From an uncultured Chloroflexota bacterium (lineage in GTDB: Bacteria > Chloroflexota > Anaerolineae > Aggregatilineales > Phototrophicaceae): DNA of 23,907 nucleotides. The DNA lies in the NCBI GenBank assembly GCA_937927665.1, contig CALBRY010000222.1:1-23907 (forward strand), given 5' to 3'. A model generated the notes under the pieces. The model worked only from the letters and a program-made list of their open reading frames with translations, was not told the origin of the DNA and searched no databases. Below, piece by piece: positions 1 through 6,490 of the stretch (position 1 is the stretch's first letter; every line of letters starts with the position of its first letter). Made by a program: the position numbers and the translations under genes.

Positions 1-682
1 TGACCGCACCGTAAGCGAGAGTCTCAACCGGAACGCCAAAGTCTGGCGGCTGCTGCGGATCGTTCGGGGTGCCGGGTGGGGGCGCAGTGGATCGCGTCAG
101 CGTAAGCTGAAATGTGCCGCTCGAAAGCGTCTCGCCTTGATTGAACCGAGCCGCCTCGATCACGTATAAGCCGTTTGTGGGCAAGCTCAGCGTAATTTGC
201 GCGTTGCGATCGCCCACCGCCCGATCATCGTTTGTGGCAATCTGCCGCCCATCCGGTCCGATCAGGCTTAACACCGGGTCAAGATTGCCCGATGTCGTCT
301 CCATCGTGATCGTGATGCCTTCATCGCGCCGCCCGGTAAAGCTGTAACGCGCGCGTGGTGAACTTTCGGTGATGCTGCCATCAATCGTGCCCGATTCAAG
401 CGGCAGAATCGGGATCGGTGGAGTGGTTGGCGTCTGCGTGACGGCAAGCGTGATCACGGCGCGATTTTGATTTTCGCGTTCCGATGTTTCCGGCGGAGCT
501 GCGATCGGTGCGGTTGGCTCTGGTGTCGGCGTATTCGTGACGGTGACGACGGTTGGTGTGCGGCTCGCTGTCGGGGTCAATGATGGCGTTCCGTCTTGGG
601 CGGCGGTTGGAAGTGCCAGCGCCAGCGCCACCAACCCGATCAACCATAAGGCGCGGCGCTTTGGAAAGGTCTGCGCGTTCAT
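1..682 (-). CDS. Exported PPC-domain protein with Thr/Pro linker, 3' end outside window
   Basis: This frame is open from an ATG at 682 to the window edge, giving at least 227 residues, and it continues outside the window. The N-terminus has a basic stretch (FPKRR) and a hydrophobic core (ALWLIGLVALALALPTAAQ), which reads as a signal peptide. A Thr/Pro-rich spacer follows (SLTPTASRTPTVV, later TQTPTTPPIPILPL). After that comes a beta-rich segment of about 100 residues with the hallmarks of a bacterial pre-peptidase C-terminal (PPC) domain: GTIDGSI, RYSFTGRRDEGITITM, LDPVLSLIGPDGRQIATNDD and YVIEAARF. PPC domains are usually extracellular beta-sandwich modules attached to secreted enzymes. The enzymatic part, if any, would be beyond position 1. 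In-frame ATGs at 694 and 706 are possible alternative starts, and none has a convincing ribosome site. The gene lies only a few bases after the stop of the protease gene, so co-transcription is likely. Confidence 0.75.
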   Translation of the reverse strand, partial: MNAQTFPKRRALWLIGLVALALALPTAAQDGTPSLTPTASRTPTVVTVTNTPTPEPTAPIAAPPETSERENQNRAVITLAVTQTPTTPPIPILPLESGTIDGSITESSPRARYSFTGRRDEGITITMETTSGNLDPVLSLIGPDGRQIATNDDRAVGDRNAQITLSLPTNGLYVIEAARFNQGETLSSGTFQLTLTRSTAPPPGTPNDPQQPPDFGVPVETLAYGAV

Positions 683-714
683 ACGGCGTCTCATTCGCTT
701 ATTCATCGATGAAT

Positions 715-1950
715 TTATTCGCCACACGGGAGCGATAACCTCGCTTCGACCGGGCGACCTTCCAGCAGTACCGGAACTTCAAAGGTTTCTTCGCCGCGTA
801 CCACCAGCAGGACGATCTCATCACCGGGGCGAGTATTCACTACCAGATAGTAAACCAGTTCATCCATCGTGCGGATATAAACCCCGTTCACCGCGACGAT
901 GATATCGCCGCCGATGCAGATATTCCGCCCGCGTACTTCTTGAAGGCTTGTTCCGCCGCGTAATCCTGCCCGCTGTGCCGGGCTTTCGTTGGTCACACTG
1001 TCGATCAAAACGCCGCTGTCCACAGGCAGATCAAGCAGATCGACCAATCCGGCGACACTAAACCCGCCCTCAACAGGCTGACTGCTGATCCCCAACCATG
1101 CGTAATCGACCACCTGTGACGCGATCAAGTCGGGAATCACACGCTGAATAGTCGCGGATGGCACGGCAAATCCTACCCCTTGAAATGTCCCTGTCTCGGT
1201 GCGGATCGCCGTATTCACGCCGATGACCTCACCATGCGAGTTCAAGAGCGGACCGCCGCTGTTGCCGGGGTTGATATCCGTATCCACCTGAATGATCGAC
1301 GGATTCTGAAATGGACTCAAGGTCGTATCGAGCATCTCTGCCGATGGAAGCTGACGACCAAGCGCACTCACCACGCCAACCGTCATCGAGCTTGCCAATC
1401 CGAACGGATTCCCGATGGCGATGGCGCGTTCACCAACACGCACCGCCTGAGAATCGGCAAACGTGACCGGAAACAGTCGTTCTGCATCCACGTTCACGCG
1501 GATCACCGCGAGATCGCTGTAGACATCAATGCCGATTAACTCCGCATCCGCGATATAGCCATCGTAAAACGTGACGAAAATTTCGTCCGCTTCGTTCACG
1601 ACATGCCCATTGGTGATGATGTACCCGCGTTGATCGTACACAAAGCCTGATCCGCTGGCGGAATCGACCTGTAAAGCATCGGCGCTCACTTCGCGGATCG
1701 TCACATCAATATTGACGACGGACGGCGCGAGCCGCTCATAGATGTTAGTCAGCAGCAGATATTCGGCGTCTGCCGCATCGATGACCGTTTGAGGGACAGG
1801 TGTCGGTAGAGATTGATCAGGGAAACTCGCGCCCATCGGGAGTTCACGCGGCGGGGTACTGGCGACCGCATCACGCAGCGGCGGAGCGGACTGGCACGCC
1901 GCCAATAAGAGGCTTGCGAGCAGAATCAGGGTCACATGTCGCCAAACCAC
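715..1950 (-). CDS. HtrA/DegP-like trypsin-fold serine protease with PDZ domain, lipoprotein
   Basis: This 411-residue protein is a probable extracytoplasmic quality-control protease of the HtrA/DegP family. The GTG at 1950 is chosen as start because it follows a GAGG ribosome site by 6 nt and opens directly into a lipoprotein signal (ILLASLLLAAC, lipobox Cys about residue 19). The catalytic triad is visible: His about 116 in TNGHVV, Asp about 146 in YSDLAVI, and Ser about 231 in PGNSGGPLL. The oxyanion and substrate strands look normal (AIGNPFGL, VGFAVPS). A single PDZ domain occupies about residues 296-396 (DSGVLIDSVTNESPAQRAGL, GGDIIVAVNGV). One PDZ and membrane anchoring make it DegS-like in layout, though such proteins are common outside Proteobacteria and need not cleave an anti-sigma factor. 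The upstream terminator after the chaperone gene suggests its own promoter. Confidence 0.93.
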   Translation of the reverse strand: MVWRHVTLILLASLLLAACQSAPPLRDAVASTPPRELPMGASFPDQSLPTPVPQTVIDAADAEYLLLTNIYERLAPSVVNIDVTIREVSADALQVDSASGSGFVYDQRGYIITNGHVVNEADEIFVTFYDGYIADAELIGIDVYSDLAVIRVNVDAERLFPVTFADSQAVRVGERAIAIGNPFGLASSMTVGVVSALGRQLPSAEMLDTTLSPFQNPSIIQVDTDINPGNSGGPLLNSHGEVIGVNTAIRTETGTFQGVGFAVPSATIQRVIPDLIASQVVDYAWLGISSQPVEGGFSVAGLVDLLDLPVDSGVLIDSVTNESPAQRAGLRGGTSLQEVRGRNICIGGDIIVAVNGVYIRTMDELVYYLVVNTRPGDEIVLLVVRGEETFEVPVLLEGRPVEARLSLPCGE

Positions 1951-1973
1951 AGGAAACCTCGTTATCTTAATTG

Positions 1974-2010
1974 GAAACAAAATAGGAGCATGGGGACTCC
2001 ATGCTCCTAT
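1974..2010 (-). terminator. Rho-independent terminator after the dnaJ-like gene
   Basis: A perfect 12-bp inverted repeat (ATAGGAGCATGG at 1982-1993 with its complement at 1999-2010) encloses a 5-nt loop. On the minus strand it is followed at once by TTTTGTTTCC. It lies 26 nt beyond the chaperone stop codon and before the protease start, so it should separate the two transcripts. Confidence 0.88.
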
Positions 2011-2035
2011 CAAGGATACCACTGCTTGACCTATT

Positions 2036-2956
2036 TCATTTCAATTGATCGCGTAACTGTTCGACCAGCGCCCGCTGGTCGTCTGTCAAACGTTCTGGCA
2101 CAGTGATCAAAACGCGTGCAAACAAATCGCCATAGGTATCCACCTGCCGCATAACGGGCATTCCTTTTCCCGGAATACGGAATCTTCGACCGCTCTGTGT
2201 TCCGGCGGGGACTTTCAGCTTGACTGAGCGCGCCAACGTCGGAATTTCGACCTCACCGCCCAACAGCGCCGTGAACATATCGATCTTGACATCGGTCGTC
2301 AGGTTATCGCCTTCGCGGGTGAAGTTCGGATCAGGCTCGACGCTGACGATCAAATACAGATCGCCCGGTTTGCCGCCGCCCATTCCCGGTTCACCTTCGC
2401 CGCTCATGCGGACTTTCGTGCCATTGGTCGCGCCCGCCGGGATATTCACCCGAAGCTGGCGATCACCCTTCGTGACGATGCGTGTTGCGCCTTGATACGC
2501 CTCGCGCAGTGTGATCGTCACGGGTTGTTCGATATCGCCGCCAGCCATCGAGCCGCCTCTGCTGCCGAACGGGTTGAAACCCGCGCCGCCGCTCGTCGTG
2601 CTGCCTGTGCGTCCACGCCCGCCGAGAATTGTCTCGAAGAAGCTGCCTAGATCGCCCATAGCAAAGCCATCGCCGCCGTTTTGGGTATAGGTGTGGGTGC
2701 CGTATCCGCCGGGAGCGCCTGCACCGGGGAATCCTTGTGGATTGGCTGTCCCAAAGCGGTCATACATTTCTTTTTTCTGCGGATCGCTCAAGACCTCATA
2801 AGCCTCATTGAGTTCCTTGAACTTTTCCTCCGCTTTCGGATCGTTCTGATTCGCGTCAGGATGATACTTTTTCGCAAGGCGTCGAAACGCCTTCTTAATG
2901 TCTTTCTCGTCGGCGGTTTTGGGCACGCCGAGGATGTCGTAGTAGTTTTTCGGCAT
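2036..2956 (-). CDS. DnaJ-type co-chaperone without zinc finger (CbpA-like)
   Basis: This 306-residue protein is a J-domain co-chaperone that would stimulate the ATPase of DnaK. The J domain covers about residues 3-68 and contains the essential HPD tripeptide (KKYHPDANQN, residues 32-34) after YYDILGVPKTADEKDIKKAF. A Gly/Phe-rich region follows (GFPGAGAPGGYG, FNPFGSRGGS). The two C-terminal substrate-binding beta domains then appear: QPVTITLREAYQGATRIV and LRVNIPAGATNGTKVRMSG, then DMFTALLGGEVEIPTL and KVPAGTQSGRRFRIPGKGMP. The four CxxCxGxG repeats of classical DnaJ are absent, so it is the CbpA/type II form. The ATG at 2956 gives the usual MPKNYYDIL beginning. An in-frame ATG at 2971 would add five residues, but its only purine tract abuts the codon. 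Confidence 0.94.
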   Translation of the reverse strand: MPKNYYDILGVPKTADEKDIKKAFRRLAKKYHPDANQNDPKAEEKFKELNEAYEVLSDPQKKEMYDRFGTANPQGFPGAGAPGGYGTHTYTQNGGDGFAMGDLGSFFETILGGRGRTGSTTSGGAGFNPFGSRGGSMAGGDIEQPVTITLREAYQGATRIVTKGDRQLRVNIPAGATNGTKVRMSGEGEPGMGGGKPGDLYLIVSVEPDPNFTREGDNLTTDVKIDMFTALLGGEVEIPTLARSVKLKVPAGTQSGRRFRIPGKGMPVMRQVDTYGDLFARVLITVPERLTDDQRALVEQLRDQLK

Positions 2957-3008
2957 ATTCGCTTCGCCCATCCCCCATGCTAACCATGAACTCGTGTTCT
3001 ACGTGTAT

Positions 3009-3037
3009 AGCGTATGTCCCGCAGTGTATGAAGTCAA
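3009..3037 (-). promoter_or_regulatory. Possible promoter for the dnaJ-like gene
   Basis: On the minus strand, TTGACT (3037-3032) is followed after a 17-nt spacer by TACGCT (3014-3009), which matches the -10 consensus only partly. It lies about 50-80 nt upstream of the chaperone start. No CIRCE-type heat-shock inverted repeat was seen here. Confidence 0.3.
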
Positions 3038-3152
3038 TCAGAACGCGCAATTTCTTACATAGGTTTTATGCGGTCTTTGCTGCAATACCCGAATTGATTC
3101 CAAATCTTACAAGACGCATGAGTATTTTTACATGTTTTTTATGAGCGGACGT

Positions 3153-3180
3153 TTGACATCATCACTATACCCTCTACACT
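3153..3180 (+). promoter_or_regulatory. Probable sigma-70 type promoter for the SdrD-B repeat protein gene
   Basis: A perfect -35 box TTGACA (3153-3158) is spaced 16 nt from TACACT (3175-3180), a 4-of-6 match to TATAAT. Transcription would begin near 3187, giving a leader of about 45 nt. That leader contains the purine-rich ribosome site GGGGGAG (3214-3220) upstream of the ATG at 3232. Confidence 0.45.
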
Positions 3181-3231
3181 CACATATATGAAGAAGCGTG
3201 CATACAAAGTGTAGGGGGGAGACTTTGTTTG

Positions 3232-5601
3232 ATGCGAAAAACACGCATATATTCATCTGTTCTGCTTGTACTTGCTTTATTTCTGGTGACATCAGTCGCT
3301 GCCGCTCAAGTTGATAACGGGAAGCGAATCGACAATGAAGCGGTGTTCGAACGTCAAGTGCCGCCGACGGCGACCCGCACGCCAACACCCATTAATATGG
3401 GCAATTTCGTCTGGGATGACCTTGATGAGGATGGGCGACAAGACCCGGGCGAACCGGGATTGTCAGGGGTCGTCGTTCAGCTTTGGAACAGCGCCAAAAG
3501 CAACCTGCTGGACAGCGATGTAACCGACGGAAACGGGAATTACACGGTTATCGCGCCATTGCCGGGTAATTATCGCGTGCGCGTTGTACTGCCCAGCGCC
3601 AGCGATGAGTTTTCGCCCAAAGATCAAGCGGGCGGCGATGACACGGATGACAGCGATATCAATCCGTCCGGTGTCAACCTCGGCTTTACGGACATCATCA
3701 GTATTGCCAGCAACGTGATTTCGATCTCCAATATCGACGCGGGCATCATCAAGTTCCGCACCGCCACACCGACCCGCACGCCGACACCCGTCAATATCGG
3801 CAATTTCGTCTGGGATGACCTTGATGAGGATGGGCGACAGGACCCGGGCGAACCGGGACTTGCGGGCGTTGCCGTACAGTTATGGAATTCGGCAAAGACT
3901 GATCTCCTCGATACCGCCGTCACCGACGGAAACGGGATTTACACGCTGCAATCGGCGGGTCCCGGCCAGTTTCGTGTGCGCGTCGTGCTGCCCAATATCA
4001 ACGACGAGTTTTCACCCAAAGATCAAGCGGGTGGCGATGACACGGATGACAGCGATATTAACCCATCCGGCACGAACCTCGGCTTTACGGATATCATCAA
4101 CATCGCCAGCAACGTGATTTCGATCTCCAATATCGACGCGGGCATTATCAAGTTCCGCACCGCCACACCGACCCGCACGCCGACACCCGTCAATATTGGC
4201 AACTTCATCTGGAATGACCTTGATGGCGACGGGGAGCAAGACGTAGGGGAACCGGGGATCAGCGGTGTCACCGTGCAGTTGTGGAACACGGCGAAAACTC
4301 TTCTGATTGACGATGCTGTAACCAATGGCAGCGGGAATTATTCCCTGATCGCGCCAACGCCGGGTAGTTATCGTATTCGTGTTGTGCTGCCCAATATCAA
4401 CGACGAGTTTTCACCTAAAGATCAAGCGGGCGGTGATGACACAGACGACAGCGATATTAACCCAAGCGGCGTGAACCTCGGTTTCACAGATATTGTGGTG
4501 ATCGCCAGCAACGTGATTTCGATCACCAGTATCGACGCGGGGTTAATTGTTGCTGAAGCGACCGCAACGCCTGTCCCGATCACGGTGATCAGCCGCGTGT
4601 GGGGCGATACGAACGAAGATGGACTTCAAGGCGGCGGCGAACCGAATGTGACCGGTGTTTTTACCCGCTTGTACAAGGTTGGAATCCTCTTCGATACCGT
4701 TGTAGATACCGCATTTACGAACGCCAGCGGATTAGCGACCTTGAACGCTCCCGGACCGGGGACGTATTATGTTGAGTTTGAGCTGCCAAGCGGCACATCG
4801 TTCACACTTCAAAATGTGGGCGCAGATGAACGATTCGACAGCGATCCTGCACCGAGCGGCATCAATCAAGGCGTGACCGATGAATTTGTTTTCTCAGGCT
4901 CGCCTTTGACGATAACGACGATTGACGCGGGCTTAAGAGGCATTACCGCGCCGACATCCAGCCCGACCGCCACCGCAAGCTCAACTGCCACCGTCACGGC
5001 AACGCCGACCGCCAGTTCAACCGCAACCGCTTCGCTAACGTTCACACCATCGAGTTCACCGACTGCCACCGAAACACTTGATCCGAGCGTTTCGCCAACG
5101 ACGACATCAACGCCAACAGCATCGGGTACCGCGACGGAAACTTCGACGGCATCGGCATCACCGACGGCGACCAATACATTGCAGTATACGGAAACACCGA
5201 CCGCCACATGGACGTATGATCCCGATCCGCTGACTGACACACCTGATCCGAATCTCACGCCGACCGTGACGCCGACTGATGTCGTTCTGATTTTCGCAAC
5301 CGAAACGGCGACACTCACACCGCCGCCGCCCGGTATCCCGTGCGAATACATCTTGCCGGAAAGCGCGGTTCAGGGGCGTGTGTTGTATACACTTGTGGCG
5401 CTCTATGATCCTGATCCGAATACCTCCACCAATGTGATCATCGGTGCGGGAACCTCGTGGTGGGTCATCGGCGCGCAAAATGGGTTCTATCAGTTGTGGA
5501 TTACGTGTTATGCGCCGCCTGTGTGGGTTCCGGCGGAGTTCGTCGTCCCGAACACCGACTCCGGTGGCACGGGTGCGCCGCTCCCAGACGCGGGTGGTTG
5601 A
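3232..5601 (+). CDS. Secreted multi-repeat SdrD B-like surface protein with Thr-rich stalk and C-terminal Cys-paired domain
   Basis: This 789-residue protein starts with a signal peptide (RIYSSVLLVLALFLVTSVAAAQ). Three almost identical 133-residue units follow, at about residues 57-189, 190-322 and 323-455. Each holds NFxWDDLDEDGRQDPGEPG, a GNYxVRVVLP strand and an acidic tail (KDQAGGDDTDDSDINPSG). These match the SdrD B-like fold of surface proteins, in which the Asp-rich loops usually bind calcium. A fourth, diverged unit spans about 456-560 (VWGDTNEDGLQGGGEPNVTG). A long Ser/Thr/Ala/Pro stalk occupies about 563-700. The last 85 residues contain Cys704 and Cys759 and aromatic strands (TSWWVIG, FYQLWITC), compatible with an SH3b-like module. 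There is no C-terminal membrane segment. The ATG at 3232 follows GGGGGAG. A structural or adhesive role outside the cell is inferred. Confidence 0.85.
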   Translation: MRKTRIYSSVLLVLALFLVTSVAAAQVDNGKRIDNEAVFERQVPPTATRTPTPINMGNFVWDDLDEDGRQDPGEPGLSGVVVQLWNSAKSNLLDSDVTDGNGNYTVIAPLPGNYRVRVVLPSASDEFSPKDQAGGDDTDDSDINPSGVNLGFTDIISIASNVISISNIDAGIIKFRTATPTRTPTPVNIGNFVWDDLDEDGRQDPGEPGLAGVAVQLWNSAKTDLLDTAVTDGNGIYTLQSAGPGQFRVRVVLPNINDEFSPKDQAGGDDTDDSDINPSGTNLGFTDIINIASNVISISNIDAGIIKFRTATPTRTPTPVNIGNFIWNDLDGDGEQDVGEPGISGVTVQLWNTAKTLLIDDAVTNGSGNYSLIAPTPGSYRIRVVLPNINDEFSPKDQAGGDDTDDSDINPSGVNLGFTDIVVIASNVISITSIDAGLIVAEATATPVPITVISRVWGDTNEDGLQGGGEPNVTGVFTRLYKVGILFDTVVDTAFTNASGLATLNAPGPGTYYVEFELPSGTSFTLQNVGADERFDSDPAPSGINQGVTDEFVFSGSPLTITTIDAGLRGITAPTSSPTATASSTATVTATPTASSTATASLTFTPSSSPTATETLDPSVSPTTTSTPTASGTATETSTASASPTATNTLQYTETPTATWTYDPDPLTDTPDPNLTPTVTPTDVVLIFATETATLTPPPPGIPCEYILPESAVQGRVLYTLVALYDPDPNTSTNVIIGAGTSWWVIGAQNGFYQLWITCYAPPVWVPAEFVVPNTDSGGTGAPLPDAGG
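3370..4566 (+). repeat. Three tandem 399-bp coding repeats
   Basis: The segment starting with CGACCCGCAC recurs at 3371 and 3770 and again 399 bp later, and the GGCAAT of each unit falls at 3400, 3799 and 4198. The exact 399-bp period (133 codons) and long stretches of DNA identity, especially between units one and two, indicate recent duplication or gene conversion inside the SdrD-B-like protein gene. Confidence 0.9.
4950..5330 (+). repeat. Low-complexity Thr/Ser/Ala/Pro-coding stretch
   Basis: Degenerate repeats of ACC/ACG/GCC/TCA-rich codons encode the stalk of the SdrD-B-like protein (for example TATASSTATVTATPTASS). It is a protein linker rather than a separate genetic element. Confidence 0.75.
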
Positions 5602-5615
5602 TCATCAAGATGCAC

Positions 5616-5653
5616 ACGGGGCGATTTCATCTGAGGTCACCCCGTTGTTTGTC
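5616..5653 (+). terminator. Terminator-like hairpin after the SdrD-B repeat gene (copy 1 of a flanking repeat)
   Basis: ACGGGG (5616-5621) pairs with CCCCGT (5640-5645) and two more pairs form after one mismatch. A T-rich tail (TGTTTGTC) follows on the plus strand. It lies 14 nt after the stop of the secreted repeat protein and overlaps the end of the convergent toxin gene by two bases. The sequence at 5619-5645 matches 6445-6471 at 24 of 27 positions. Confidence 0.65.
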
Positions 5654-6104
5654 AAGGATGGGCGTTCGGGTCTTCGACGGGGAAACCTTCGGCAGCGGCG
5701 GCAGCAAATAAACGCTGATCAGCCGTAACGAAGGTGGGAATCAGCGAAAGCCGTTGTGCTGCCGCCATCGCTGCTGCAAGCTGAAGCGAATCCAGAGCGC
5801 GAAGTCCATGTCTTTCGGCGTAGGACTGCGCTAACCGAATAACTTGTTGTGACATCTGTATCTGCTTATACTGCCGTCTTGCGTGCACAAGAAATCCAGC
5901 TTTGAGCTGTGAAAAGGCAGTAAGTGTTACCTCCCCTTCCTTTCGGCGTCGCTCAAGCAGCGAGATAAATTCAACGGTGCTGATGGATGAGATAATGATT
6001 GTGTTTCCAGATGACGACGTGATCCACGTTCGTACCCATCCACTGCCGATTTCACTAATATAGCGTTTAGCGAATGCACTAGTATCGGCAAAATAAACGG
6101 TCAT
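5652..6104 (-). CDS. vapC: PIN-domain ribonuclease toxin, VapC family
   Basis: This 150-residue PIN-domain protein has the four acidic metal-binding positions expected of VapC ribonucleases: Asp7 in VYFADTSAFAK, Glu45 in STVEFISLL, Asp105 in LRALDSLQLA and Asp129 in FVTADQRLF. Family members inhibit growth by cutting tRNA or rRNA when not held by their antitoxin. The actual target cannot be read from the sequence. Its ATG overlaps the stop of the upstream antitoxin gene by four bases (ATGA), the usual sign of translational coupling. The stop codon lies just inside the hairpin region that terminates the convergent surface-protein gene. The module is bounded on both sides by nearly identical hairpin sequences, which may mark an insertion. 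Confidence 0.92.
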   Translation of the reverse strand: MTVYFADTSAFAKRYISEIGSGWVRTWITSSSGNTIIISSISTVEFISLLERRRKEGEVTLTAFSQLKAGFLVHARRQYKQIQMSQQVIRLAQSYAERHGLRALDSLQLAAAMAAAQRLSLIPTFVTADQRLFAAAAAEGFPVEDPNAHP

Positions 6105-6385
6105 CGTGCATCCCGATCTTCTCGTATATCCTTCTCAACTGGACGGTCAGTGGCGAAATAACTGCCAAGCTGGTACAGCGCTTCTTCTGAGAGTTCGTTA
6201 GCGTTAGCGTCATCATCGTCATCGAATTCTTGAAGCAGTCCGCCTGTACGCAGCAGATATTCGACCTCTTTTGGTGTAAGGTCAGCTTGGGTTCGCACTA
6301 TCACTACAGTCTCGGCTTCTATATCTACTGCTTCCAGCGGTACGAACACGCCATCACGATAAATGGCGCGAATAGTTTGAGTCAT
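6101..6385 (-). CDS. VapB-type antitoxin of the AF2212/DUF104 family
   Basis: This 94-residue protein begins with IRAIYRDGVFVPLEAVDI and continues EAETVVIVR, the pattern of the DUF104 (AF2212-like) antitoxin N-terminal domain. An acidic, probably flexible C-terminal half follows (FDDDDDANANELSEE), of the kind that wraps around and blocks the PIN active site. The ATG at 6385 is preferred over an upstream in-frame GTG at 6403 because it follows GGAG by 10 nt and begins the conserved domain directly. It is the first gene of the pair with the toxin. Such antitoxins normally repress their own promoter together with the toxin, and the promoter here is a TATAAT box just upstream. Confidence 0.85.
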   Translation of the reverse strand: MTQTIRAIYRDGVFVPLEAVDIEAETVVIVRTQADLTPKEVEYLLRTGGLLQEFDDDDDANANELSEEALYQLGSYFATDRPVEKDIREDRDAR

Positions 6386-6417
6386 CTCAATAAGTCTCCG
6401 CACTTGCGACCTAATTC

Positions 6418-6423
6418 ATTATA
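6418..6423 (-). promoter_or_regulatory. -10 box for the toxin-antitoxin operon
   Basis: A perfect TATAAT reads on the minus strand at 6423-6418, about 32 nt upstream of the antitoxin ATG. This leaves room for a start site near 6411 and the GGAG ribosome site. The -35 region would fall on the T-run of the upstream hppA terminator and shows no good consensus. A short dyad TAAT-TC-ATTA overlaps this box and could be part of an operator. Confidence 0.5.
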
Positions 6424-6438
6424 AGGCATCTCGCTGAT

Positions 6439-6471
6439 CAAAAAGGGCGATCTCATCTGAGATCGCCCCGT
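6439..6471 (-). terminator. Rho-independent terminator of hppA (copy 2 of the flanking repeat)
   Basis: GGGCGATCTCA (6445-6455) and its perfect complement (6458-6468) form an 11-bp dyad, in practice a 10-bp stem with a 4-nt loop. On the minus strand it is followed by TTTTTG. It lies 20 nt after the hppA stop codon and immediately before the vapBC promoter. Confidence 0.85.
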
Positions 6472-6490
6472 ATGCTGCGTAGAATGCTGT

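Noticed and set aside
1951..2022. Upstream extension of the protease reading frame
   Set aside because: It would cover the terminator hairpin and place 24 unconserved residues before the lipoprotein signal. The GTG at 1950 has the ribosome site.
4866..5351. Minus-strand Val/Ser/Gly-rich frame opposite the Thr-rich stalk
   Set aside because: It is the reverse complement of repetitive Thr/Ala codons, so repeats appear automatically.
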